A DNA stretch of 64,000 nt from VFKU01 sp038916785 (GTDB lineage: Bacteria > Hydrogenedentota > Hydrogenedentia > Hydrogenedentales > GCA-2746185), in assembly GCA_038916785.1 (NCBI GenBank), contig JBCLBO010000008.1, positions 5,407 through 69,406 on the forward strand. Direction: 5' to 3'. The translations under genes and the position numbers were made by a program. The notes below the pieces were generated by a model that did not search any database, was not told the DNA's origin, and worked only from the letters and a program-made list of their open reading frames with translations. This document shows, piece after piece, positions 1 through 7,537 of the stretch. Positions within the stretch are counted from its first letter, which is position 1, and the number at the start of each line of letters is the position of its first letter.

Positions 1-59
1 ACACGCTGCTGGGGTTTGTGGTTCCGCTGCTGCAGAACGCGCACATGTATGCGCGGTAG
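1..59 (+). CDS. fliQ: FliQ C-terminal end (partial)
   Basis: An open frame enters from the left edge and stops at a TAG at 57-59. Only about 19 residues are visible, ending LLQNAHMYAR. The hydrophobic, leucine-rich tail and its place three bases before fliR fit the end of FliQ, the small membrane subunit of the flagellar type III export gate. Identity rests mainly on the usual fliP-fliQ-fliR-flhB-flhA order, because too little sequence is present to show a family motif. Confidence 0.55.
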   Translation, partial: TLLGFVVPLLQNAHMYAR

Positions 60-62
60 GGG

Positions 63-833
63 ATGATCGCCGAGATCGAAATTCTGAAAGTGTTCGTGCT
101 GGTGATGGTGCGTTTTTCGGGGCTCATCTTGACGGCGCCGATCCTGAGTTCGAACAACTTTCCAGTGCTGGGAAAAATTGGTCTGGTGGGGCTGGCGGCG
201 TATGTGGTGACGCCTACGTTGCCCGTGCTGCCGCTGCCCTTGCCGGCGGACCCACTGCCCTTCGCGCTGGTGGGCGCAGGCGAACTGCTGATTGGGATGG
301 TGATCGGTCTGGTGATGCAGATCTCGTTTGCGGCGATCCAGATCGCGGGCCAGGTGATGGACATGCAATCGGGATTCGGCCTGATCAATGTGTTCAATCC
401 GGCGCTGGAAACGCAGGTGCCGCTGTTTGGTTTCATCTTTTTCATCCTGGCCGTTCTCTACCTGTTGGTGATCTCGGGGCATCACGTGATGATCCAGGCG
501 CTGGTCTCGACCTTCGAGCGCGTGCCCGTGGGCGGGTTCGCGCCGGAGACCTCGGCGATGGGTCAGGTCGCGGCGTGGGGCGGGGTGATGTTTCACGACG
601 CGGTGTTGCTGGCGGCGCCGGTGGCGGGTGCGATGATGCTGGCGTATGTGACGATGGGCATCCTGGGCCGGGTGGTGCCGCAGTTGAACCTTTTTGTGAT
701 TGGGTTTCCGCTGACGATCGCGGCCTCGCTGCTGGTGGCGGCGCTGTCGATCACGTATTACCGCGGGCTGATGGATGAGATGTTCGTCAATATGTTCCGG
801 CAGGTAGATGGCCTGATCGACAAGCTGGGCTGA
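63..833 (+). CDS. fliR: Flagellar export gate protein FliR
   Basis: A 256-residue, almost wholly hydrophobic protein with about six membrane segments, the usual size for FliR. FliR joins FliP and FliQ in the export-gate core of the flagellar type III secretion system in the inner membrane. A conserved-looking stretch with GQVMDMQSGFG and NVFNPALE lies near residues 98-120, where FliR proteins carry the matching segment. The ATG is three bases after the preceding stop and flhB follows 16 bp downstream, so translational coupling is likely. Confidence 0.93.
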   Translation: MIAEIEILKVFVLVMVRFSGLILTAPILSSNNFPVLGKIGLVGLAAYVVTPTLPVLPLPLPADPLPFALVGAGELLIGMVIGLVMQISFAAIQIAGQVMDMQSGFGLINVFNPALETQVPLFGFIFFILAVLYLLVISGHHVMIQALVSTFERVPVGGFAPETSAMGQVAAWGGVMFHDAVLLAAPVAGAMMLAYVTMGILGRVVPQLNLFVIGFPLTIAASLLVAALSITYYRGLMDEMFVNMFRQVDGLIDKLG

Positions 834-849
834 GGCGGGATACCGGACG

Positions 850-1944
850 ATGGCCGACCAACCCGCGGGAGAAAAGACGCTGCCGGCGTCTGCGCGCAAG
901 CTGCAGACGGCGCGCGAGCGCGGGAACGTGGCGCGCAGCGGGGATCTGACGTCTGGCGCGCTGATGCTGGCGGCGGGGCTGGCCCTCTCGGTGATCGGGC
1001 CGGCGGCGTTTGCGCAGATGCTGGCGACCACGGGATATTATTTCGGCGAGCTCGATCTGCAGCCGTTGACGCGGGACGACCTACAGCCGATGACGGTGAA
1101 GGCGCTGCTGCTGATGGCGCCGGCGACGTTGCCGCTGATGTTCGTGTTGATGGGTGTCGGGGTGCTGCTCAATGTGACGCAATTCGGGTTCGTGTTCTCC
1201 GGGCAGTCGCTTCAGCCGAAGTTTGAGCGGATGAATCCCATCAAGGGCTTCCAGCGGCTGGTCAGTCTGCGGGCGCTGGTGGAATTGATCAAGGCGATCG
1301 TAAAGTTCGGGGCGATCGCCGCGGTGGTGTGGACGGGCGTGCGCGATCGCTTGCCGGAGATTCTCGCGCTGATGCAGTCGGGCGTGTGGGGCGCGGGGAT
1401 CGGCACGTGGGACCTGGTGTGGGCGGTGTGGTGGCGGATCGGGCTGACGATGCTGGCGATTGGGATTTTGGACTTCGCGTTTCAGCGCTGGCAGTATCTG
1501 AAAGACCAGCGGATGACGCGGCAGGAAGCGACGGAAGAGCTGCGTCAGCTCGAGGGCGATCCGCGCATCAAGCAGCGCATCCGGCAGATTCAGCGGCAGA
1601 TGGCGATGAAGCGGATGATGGCGGACGTGCCGACGGCGGACGTGGTGATCACGAACCCGACGACGTATGCGGTGGCGCTGCGCTACGAGGCGGCGAACAT
1701 GCAGGCGCCGCGGGTGGTGGCCAAGGGGATGCGGCTGGTGGCGGAGCGCATCTGCGAAGTGGCGCAGCAGAACGCGGTGCCGATCGTGGAGCGGCCGGAG
1801 CTGGCGCGGGCGCTGTTCGCCAAGGCGGAGATCGGGGCCTTCATCCCGGAAGACTTGTTCCGCACCGTGGCCGAGGTGCTGGCCTACGTGTATCAGATTG
1901 ACCGGCGCGTGGAGAAAATCGCCGAGCGGCGGAAGACGGCGTAG
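850..1944 (+). CDS. flhB: Flagellar export switch protein FlhB, with NPTT at the autocleavage site
   Basis: A 364-residue FlhB. The N-terminus (EKTLPASARKLQTARERGN) is the standard FlhB opening. Hydrophobic segments fill roughly residues 32-210, followed by a charged linker and the cytoplasmic domain. FlhB switches substrate specificity of the flagellar export apparatus after self-cleavage between Asn and Pro of an NPTH motif. Here residues 269-272 read NPTT, so the His is replaced by Thr while Asn-Pro-Thr is kept. The rest of the region (VVITNPTTYAVALRY) is normal. Cleavage chemistry needs Asn, so some activity may remain. The stop codon lies inside a perfect 26-bp palindrome. Confidence 0.95.
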   Translation: MADQPAGEKTLPASARKLQTARERGNVARSGDLTSGALMLAAGLALSVIGPAAFAQMLATTGYYFGELDLQPLTRDDLQPMTVKALLLMAPATLPLMFVLMGVGVLLNVTQFGFVFSGQSLQPKFERMNPIKGFQRLVSLRALVELIKAIVKFGAIAAVVWTGVRDRLPEILALMQSGVWGAGIGTWDLVWAVWWRIGLTMLAIGILDFAFQRWQYLKDQRMTRQEATEELRQLEGDPRIKQRIRQIQRQMAMKRMMADVPTADVVITNPTTYAVALRYEAANMQAPRVVAKGMRLVAERICEVAQQNAVPIVERPELARALFAKAEIGAFIPEDLFRTVAEVLAYVYQIDRRVEKIAERRKTA

Positions 1945-1966
1945 GGCGGGTCATGACCCGCCCTAC
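1941..1966. repeat. 26-bp perfect palindrome over the flhB stop
   Basis: A self-complementary GTAGGGCGGG / CCCGCCCTAC unit with a TCATGA centre begins one base before the flhB TAG. It lies between flhB and flhA and lacks a T-run, so it is more likely a dispersed intergenic palindrome than a terminator. A related GC-rich hairpin lies at 44438-44460 after sixA. Confidence 0.8.
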
Positions 1967-2005
1967 CGCCGCACAGTTGATTTGGTAGAGGAGTTGTAGA
2001 CAAGG

Positions 2006-4084
2006 ATGGCGATTCTGGCGAGTGAAATGCCGGCGCAACCGCGCGTGCTGATGAAAAATCAGGACGTGGTGCTTGCGGTGTCGGTCATCGCCATTCTGAT
2101 GGTGCTGGTGGTCCCGATCCCGACGTGGCTGCTCGACGTGTTGTTGACGTTGAACATTTCCGTGTCGATCGTGGTGTTGCTCTCGACGATCTATCTGCGC
2201 AGCGCAGTGGAGTTTGCGGTGTTCCCGTCGCTGCTGCTGATGCTGACCTTGTTCCGCTTGAGTTTGAACGTGGCGGCGACGCGTCTGATCCTGGCGAATG
2301 CGGACGCGGGTTCGGTGATTGACGCCTTCGGCGAGTTTGTGACCGCGGGAAGCCCCGTGGTCGGGTTTATCATCTTCTCCATCCTGGTCATCATTCAGTT
2401 CGTGGTGATCACGCGGGGCGCGGGGCGCATTTCGGAAGTCGCCGCGCGGTTCACGCTGGACGCGATGCCGGGCAAACAGATGGGCGTCGACGCGGACCTC
2501 AACGCGGGGCTGATCACCGAGGCGCAGGCGCGCGCGCGGCGCTCGAAGATCGAGCGCGAGGCGGACTTTTACGGGGCCATGGACGGCGCGACGAAGTTCG
2601 TGCGCGGCGACGCGATCGCCGGGATCATCATCGTGCTGGTGAACATCATCGGCGGGTTCATCATCGGCGTGGCGATGCGGGGGATGACCTTTAGCGACGC
2701 GCTGCAAACCTATACGCGGCTGACGGTCGGCGACGGCCTGGTGTCGCAGATTCCCGCGCTGATCGTGTCGACGGCGGCGGCGATGATCGTGACGCGGACG
2801 GCCTCGGAAGAAAACCTCGGATCGGACCTGACGGAGCAGTTGACCCGCTATCCGCGCGCGCTGTTGAGCGCGGCGGCGATGCTGGGGCTGATCGGCATCG
2901 TGCCAGGGATGCCGGCGATCCCCTTCCTGATCGTGGCGGCGGGCCTTACGGCGCTGGGTATTAGTTCGCAGCGCGTGGCGGCGGCGCGCGTGCAAGTGGC
3001 GGAAGTGGAGAAGGCGCAGGAGGCCGCGAGAGTGGAGACGGCGCCCGCGCGGACCGAGGACTATCTCGTCGTGGACCCGCTTAAAATTGAGCTGGGCTAT
3101 GGATTGATTTCGCTGGCGGACAAGAAACAGGGCGGCGACCTGCTCACGCGCATCCAGATATTGCGGCAGCAGATCGCGAGCAAGCACGGGTTCATCGTGC
3201 CGGTGATCCGCATCGTGGACAACATGCGGCTGCGGCCGAACGAGTACCGAGTGATGCTGCGCGAGTCGGAGATTGCGCGCTACGAGATTTTGCCGGACCA
3301 CTACCTCGCGATGAACCCGGGGCTGGTGCGCGAGGAGATCGAGGGCGTGTCTACGACGGAGCCGGCCTTCGGGTTGCAGGCGATGTGGGTGGCGCGCAAG
3401 GACCGGGACCGCGCGGAGCGGCTGGGGTATACGATCGTCGAGCCGAGCGCGGTGCTGGCGACGCACCTGACGGAGCTGATCCTGTCGCACGCGGACGAAC
3501 TGGTCACGCGCGAGGACACGCAGGGGCTGCTGGACAACCTGAAGACCTCGGCGAAGACGGTGGTGGCGGAGTTGGTTCCCGCGCTGTTATCGCTCGGCGA
3601 ATTGCAGAAGGTCCTGCATAACCTGCTGCGCGAGCGGGTGTCGATCCGGAACCTGCAAATTATTCTGGAGACGCTGGCGGACTTCGCGGGGCGCACGAAG
3701 GACACGGACATCCTGACGGAATACGTGCGGCAGGCGCTGGCGCGGCAGATTTGCGCGGACTATAAGGACGAGGAGGGCGCGCTGCGCGTGGTGACGCTCT
3801 CCCCCGCGCTCGAACAGGAACTGAACGACGCCGTGCAGAAGGCGGAACCGGGGCGGTATGTCCCGGTGGACCCTGCGCGGTCGGAGGCGATCGCGCAGGC
3901 GACGGCGAAGGCGCTGCAACCGATGGTGCGGGCGGGGTACGAAGGGATTGTGCTGACTTCGGTGCAGGTGCGGCGGTATTTCCGGCGAATCGCCGAGGCG
4001 CGCACGCCGAAGGTGATCGTAATGTCGTATAACGAAATCGACCCGGCGGTGAAGCTGAACAGCGAAGGGACCGTCGCGCTGTGA
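2006..4084 (+). CDS. flhA: Flagellar export gate protein FlhA
   Basis: A 692-residue protein of full FlhA length. The first ~330 residues are membrane segments surrounding the conserved FHIPEP-family block (VFPSLLLMLTLFRLSLNVAA near 75-95 and FVRGDAIAGIIIVLVN near 200). The rest is the soluble domain that forms the nonameric ring and receives chaperone-substrate complexes. FlhA is the main export gate of the flagellar secretion system and probably conducts protons. The ATG is preceded by GAGGAG. It sits 61 bp after flhB and is followed by flhF, a common arrangement. Confidence 0.96.
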   Translation: MAILASEMPAQPRVLMKNQDVVLAVSVIAILMVLVVPIPTWLLDVLLTLNISVSIVVLLSTIYLRSAVEFAVFPSLLLMLTLFRLSLNVAATRLILANADAGSVIDAFGEFVTAGSPVVGFIIFSILVIIQFVVITRGAGRISEVAARFTLDAMPGKQMGVDADLNAGLITEAQARARRSKIEREADFYGAMDGATKFVRGDAIAGIIIVLVNIIGGFIIGVAMRGMTFSDALQTYTRLTVGDGLVSQIPALIVSTAAAMIVTRTASEENLGSDLTEQLTRYPRALLSAAAMLGLIGIVPGMPAIPFLIVAAGLTALGISSQRVAAARVQVAEVEKAQEAARVETAPARTEDYLVVDPLKIELGYGLISLADKKQGGDLLTRIQILRQQIASKHGFIVPVIRIVDNMRLRPNEYRVMLRESEIARYEILPDHYLAMNPGLVREEIEGVSTTEPAFGLQAMWVARKDRDRAERLGYTIVEPSAVLATHLTELILSHADELVTREDTQGLLDNLKTSAKTVVAELVPALLSLGELQKVLHNLLRERVSIRNLQIILETLADFAGRTKDTDILTEYVRQALARQICADYKDEEGALRVVTLSPALEQELNDAVQKAEPGRYVPVDPARSEAIAQATAKALQPMVRAGYEGIVLTSVQVRRYFRRIAEARTPKVIVMSYNEIDPAVKLNSEGTVAL

Positions 4085-4094
4085 GCGGCGGAAT

Positions 4095-4170
4095 CATGGG
4101 AGGCATGGGAATCGTGAGATTTATGGGCCCGATGATTCCCCTGCTTCCCATCCCTCCTACACTTCCCATG
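4095..4170. repeat. Degenerate inverted repeat between flhA and flhF
   Basis: The 140-bp gap holds a CATGGGAGGCATGGGAATC arm (4095-4113) facing several GATTCCC / CTTCCCAT arms (4134-4170). They can pair as an imperfect stem. No T-run follows, so it may be an attenuating hairpin or a decayed repeat unit. Confidence 0.4.
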
Positions 4171-4224
4171 GGGCCTGCGCGCCGGATGCGCTATGATAGG
4201 GACCACGGGGGCACCGAGTAGGCC

Positions 4225-5619
4225 ATGCGCCAGCGCTTCCACAAATTCCGCGCGGGTACGCTGGACGAGGCGTACTTGGCCATGCGGGAGAAACTGGGCG
4301 ACGAGGCGATCGTCGTGCGGACGGCGACCGTGCCGCATGGGGGCTGGTTTGGCCGGGTGATCGGGCAGAAGGCGGTGGAAGTGACGGCCTCGGTCACGAT
4401 TGAGGACGACGGCCCCGTGCGGGCGCGTCCGATGAGTCCGGTGGAAAAAAAGTATACGTCTGGCGCGTCGCGCCCGGCGGCGGCGACGGCCAGGGTGACG
4501 ACACTCGGCAGCGACGCGCGCATGCGCGAGACGGTGGACTTTTTCCGCAAGGTGGTGACGCAGGCGCAGCAACGCGCGGGCGTGGCCTCGGAGGACAAGG
4601 TGCGCGCGGCGACGGCGCCGACGGGCGCGCCGACGCCGCCGATGGTGCAGGGCAATGCCGCGCCGGCCGCAGTGATCCAGTTCGAGCCGCAGCGGCGTGC
4701 GGAGCCGGCGCCGCTGACGGCGGACGACATTCGCAAGGACCTGACCGAGATGCGCGAGATGCTCGGCATTCTTTCGGCGGAAATGCCGGGCGCCGGGCTG
4801 TCTCAGGAATTCGTGCCGCATTACCAGATGCTGCTCAAGCAGGGCGTGTCGCGCAAGCGGGCGGCGTCGTTGGTGGCCGCGGCGGCGGGCCGGGGCGATC
4901 TGCGGGCGTTCCGCGATCCGCGTATATTCCGCGAGCGGCTGAAGATGGAAATCCGGCGGCATGTGAACGTGACGGGCGGGATCGCGCTCGAAGCGGGCAA
5001 GCGCAAGGTGGTGGCGCTGGTGGGCGCGACGGGCGTGGGCAAGACGACAAACCTGGCGAAGCTGGCGGCGCTGTATGCCGTGCAGGAGCACGCGCGGGTC
5101 GGCGTGATCACGGCGGACACCTATCGCGTGGCGGCGACGGACCAGTTGCAGGTGTACGCGAACATCATCGATCTGGAAATGAAGATCGTGCACCAGGCGG
5201 CGGAGATGCGCGCGGCGGTGAAGGCCTTTGCGGACCGCGACCTGGTGCTGATCGATACGGCCGGCGGCAGCCCGTTTAACCGCGATCAGATGACGGACGT
5301 GCGCGCGCTGGTCGAGGCGGCCGAGCCGGACGAAGTGCATTTGCTGGCGAGCGCGAACGTGGCGCTCGAGGACCTGCGCGAGGTGGTGACGCATTTCTCG
5401 CTGTTGAAACCCTCGGCGCTGTTCTTCACGAAACTGGATGAAACGCGCCGCTACGGGCAGTTGTTCTGCCTGGCGGCCGAGGCCGGCCTGCCGCTGAGTT
5501 ACTTCAGCGTGGGCCAAAATGTGCCCGACGACATTTTGCCGGTGAGCGCCGGTACAGTGGCAAAACTCGTCGTGGACGGTGGGGACGACCTTGGCGGAAC
5601 AAGCACAAAATCTTCGTGA
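4225..5619 (+). CDS. flhF: Flagellar placement GTPase FlhF
   Basis: A 464-residue SRP-type GTPase. The first ~75 residues match the FlhF basic N-terminal domain. An Ala/Pro-rich linker follows, then the NG domain from about residue 185. Visible GTPase motifs are VGATGVGKTTNLAKLA (P-loop, about 270-285), ITADTYRVAATDQL, LIDTAGGSPFNRDQM and FFTKLDETRRYGQ. FlhF recruits early flagellar components to the cell pole and works opposite FlhG. Its 3' end overlaps flhG by 41 bp, so the two are almost certainly co-translated. The start is the first ATG of the frame. Confidence 0.94.
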   Translation: MRQRFHKFRAGTLDEAYLAMREKLGDEAIVVRTATVPHGGWFGRVIGQKAVEVTASVTIEDDGPVRARPMSPVEKKYTSGASRPAAATARVTTLGSDARMRETVDFFRKVVTQAQQRAGVASEDKVRAATAPTGAPTPPMVQGNAAPAAVIQFEPQRRAEPAPLTADDIRKDLTEMREMLGILSAEMPGAGLSQEFVPHYQMLLKQGVSRKRAASLVAAAAGRGDLRAFRDPRIFRERLKMEIRRHVNVTGGIALEAGKRKVVALVGATGVGKTTNLAKLAALYAVQEHARVGVITADTYRVAATDQLQVYANIIDLEMKIVHQAAEMRAAVKAFADRDLVLIDTAGGSPFNRDQMTDVRALVEAAEPDEVHLLASANVALEDLREVVTHFSLLKPSALFFTKLDETRRYGQLFCLAAEAGLPLSYFSVGQNVPDDILPVSAGTVAKLVVDGGDDLGGTSTKSS

Positions 5620-6460
5620 GTTCGTCCGGAAGAGCCAGGGCCTGGCGCGGGTCATTGCCGTGACGAGCGGCAAGGGCGGCGTGGGCAAGACGAACACGAG
5701 CGTGAACCTGTCGATCGCGCTGGCGCAGAAGGGCCAGCGGGTCGTGCTGATGGACGCGGACCTCGGGCTGGCAAACGTCGAGGTATTGCTCGGGCTGAAC
5801 TCGCTCTACAACCTGCAGCACGTGATCAGCGGCGAGAAGTCGATGGCGCAGATTCTCGTCGAGGGGCCGGGCGGCATCGCGGTCGTGCCGGGGACCTCGG
5901 GCCTCGCGCGCATGGCGGACCTGAGCGAGACGGGCCGGCAAAACATCATGGCGGGCCTGCGCCAGATGCAGGAGCGGGCGGACTTCGTCGTGATCGACAC
6001 GATGGCCGGCATCGGCAGGAGCGCGACGGCCTTTGTGCTCGCGGCGGACGAGGTGTTGCTCGTGGTCGCGCCGGAGCCGAGCTCGATCGTGGACGCGTAC
6101 GCGATGCTGAAGACTGTGTATCAGAAGCGCGACGACGCGATCGTGCGGCTGATAGCGAACATGGTGCTCAATAAAAACCAGGCCTCGCTGGTGTACTCGA
6201 AACTCTCCGGCGCGGCGCAGCAATACCTTGGGCGCAAGCTGAGCTATCTCGGCATGGTGCCGCGCGATCCGCACGTGGCGCAGGCGGTGATGCAGAGCCA
6301 CCCCTTCGTGCTGCGCTATCCGGCGAGTCCGGCCGCCAAAAGCATCATGGACATAGCAGACCGCCTGATCAGCCAGCGCGCCGTGACGCCGGGCAGCGAG
6401 AGTTTCCTGCGGAGATTCGCGCAGACCCTCGGCCTCGGCGGCAGCGCGCAAACGGCGTGA
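5579..6460 (+). CDS. flhG: Flagellar number regulator FlhG (MinD-like ATPase)
   Basis: A 293-residue MinD/ParA-type ATPase. It has a deviant Walker A (VTSGKGGVGKTNTSVNLS, about 27-44), a switch region (LMDADLGLANVEVLLG) and a VVIDTMAGIG block. FlhG limits flagellar number and stimulates FlhF GTPase activity. The N-terminal LAEQAQNLREF matches the FlhG motif that activates FlhF. The GTG at 5579 gives a 41-bp overlap with flhF. A TTG at 5591 would shorten the protein by four residues and is equally possible. Confidence 0.93.
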   Translation: MGTTLAEQAQNLREFVRKSQGLARVIAVTSGKGGVGKTNTSVNLSIALAQKGQRVVLMDADLGLANVEVLLGLNSLYNLQHVISGEKSMAQILVEGPGGIAVVPGTSGLARMADLSETGRQNIMAGLRQMQERADFVVIDTMAGIGRSATAFVLAADEVLLVVAPEPSSIVDAYAMLKTVYQKRDDAIVRLIANMVLNKNQASLVYSKLSGAAQQYLGRKLSYLGMVPRDPHVAQAVMQSHPFVLRYPASPAAKSIMDIADRLISQRAVTPGSESFLRRFAQTLGLGGSAQTA

Positions 6461-6495
6461 CGACGGTCTCGTGGCATGGACCTCCGGCCCATGAA

Positions 6496-6518
6496 CATCG
6501 GCCGGAGGCCGATGCTAC
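6496..6518. repeat. Short palindromic repeat (CATCGGCC family)
   Basis: CATCGGCCGGAGGCCGATGC followed by TAC lies just after flhG. The same word, or a CATGGGCGG variant with GCTAC/GTAGC at an edge, recurs near 7410, 14507, 20811, 20864, 23656, 25962, 26030 and 62666. It is always intergenic or at a gene edge, so this is a dispersed imperfect-palindrome family. Confidence 0.75.
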
Positions 6519-6552
6519 GAAAGCGCGTCGATTTAGCGACGTTCTCTCACTC

Positions 6553-6645
6553 CGTCATTGCGAGGAGCTCCCACGCCCGTCATTGCGAGGAGCGCAGTTG
6601 CAATCGCCGTCATTGCGAGGAGCGCAGTTGCGACGAAGCAATCTC
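6553..6645 (+). repeat. Three copies of a CGTCATTGCGAGGAGC dispersed repeat
   Basis: CGTCATTGCGAGGAGC occurs at 6553, 6578 and 6608. The last two copies continue as GCAGTTG, and the third runs on into GACGAAGCAATCTC. I recognise this word as a dispersed repeat of many environmental and delta-proteobacterial genomes. A partial reversed copy lies at 38349-38423, and its first half forms the outer arms of the element at 27501-27634. Spacing is irregular (25 and 30 bp), so it is not a CRISPR array. Confidence 0.75.
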
Positions 6646-6686
6646 AATGAGCCAGCATCCCCGCATCCCGCAGAACCCCGCATCCC

Positions 6687-7238
6687 ATGCGCAGACTAAA
6701 TCTCGGCTGCGGCCGCGACTACCGGCCCGGCTGGATCAACGTGGACTTCAACCGCACGGTCCGCGCGGATGTGTATTCCACCTTCACCGAGGGCCTGCCC
6801 TTCGCGGACCACTCGGTCGACCTCGTCGTGCTCGACAACGTGCTCGAACACGTCCACCGCGATCGTTACTTCGCGTTTCTCGACGACCTGCACCGCGTGT
6901 GCAAACCCGGCGCGCTCATCCAAATCTGGGTGCCGCACGCCAGCGGAATGTGGGCATTGAAACATCCGACGCACTACAACTACTTCGGGATCGGGAGCTT
7001 CTCGACGTTTGCGCCGGAGGCGCAATTCAACGGCGAGCGCTACGGCGCCGCGCGCTTCCGCGTGCGCCAGGAGCGCCTGCTGTTTTTCCACCACAACTTG
7101 ATCAACGCGAAATTTCTTAGCCGCCTACCGATCAACGGCCTCTTCAATTTCGGCGGTGTGCTGTGGCAGGAACTGATGGAGCGCTTCCAGTTCCTTGGCT
7201 TTGACGAGATTCACTACGAACTCGAGGTCGTAAAGTAG
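6687..7238 (+). CDS. Class I SAM-dependent methyltransferase (type 11)
   Basis: A 183-residue protein opening RRLNLGCGRDYRPGWINVDF, where LNLGCG is the SAM-binding motif I and the following Asp (VDF) fits the acidic ribose-binding position. A motif III-like VVLDNVLEHV lies near 51-60, and a post-motif block (RVCKPGALIQIWVPH) near 72-86. It resembles small methyltransferases found with glycosylation or lipid genes. The substrate cannot be told from the sequence. It stands alone between repeat-rich spacers. The ATG at 6687 begins directly with the fold, so no earlier start is needed. Confidence 0.85.
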   Translation: MRRLNLGCGRDYRPGWINVDFNRTVRADVYSTFTEGLPFADHSVDLVVLDNVLEHVHRDRYFAFLDDLHRVCKPGALIQIWVPHASGMWALKHPTHYNYFGIGSFSTFAPEAQFNGERYGAARFRVRQERLLFFHHNLINAKFLSRLPINGLFNFGGVLWQELMERFQFLGFDEIHYELEVVK

Positions 7239-7537
7239 ACGCAACCTCCGGTAGTTGCCCGAATGATTGTCCGCCGATTACGCGGATGGTCGCAGATGGG
7301 AGGACACGGAAACCCCGCCCTGACCCTCCTCCGCGCGCCCTTTGCCCGCTCTGCGGTCAAGCACCCCTGATCTTCGGGTCTCGCGATCCGTAACACGGGC
7401 GCGCATAGGCGGGCCGCCCATGGTACAGGAGAGGCGATTTGTATGCGGCTCCATACGGAGGATACCGTGACGAGGGGCAAATTGACGTGCAGGGTATTTC
7501 GAAGAGATGCGGCAGTTCCCGTTTTTGCTTGATCTGC
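7239..7537. other. Intergenic spacer with repeat fragments
   Basis: About 300 bp separate the methyltransferase from the SpoIID-like gene. At 7273-7300 is a GATTACGCGGATGGTCGCAG-type word, related to the GTAGATGACGCAGATTGGCG word at 51514. Near 7410 is a GCATAGGCGGGCCGCCCATG palindrome. AGGAGAGG at 7427-7434 precedes a TTG-started extension of the next frame, but that extension would spoil the signal peptide. No convincing gene is seen. Confidence 0.5.

Noticed and set aside
1941..1966. Terminator splitting the flhB-flhA operon
   Set aside because: The palindrome lacks a T-run and belongs to a dispersed family; flagellar genes continue directly.
3760..5697. 645-codon minus-strand frame over flhF
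   Set aside because: His/Arg-rich shadow of flhA end and flhF.
6553..6645. Possible CRISPR array
   Set aside because: The spacing is irregular and the third copy extends into a known dispersed-repeat word; no cas genes are near.
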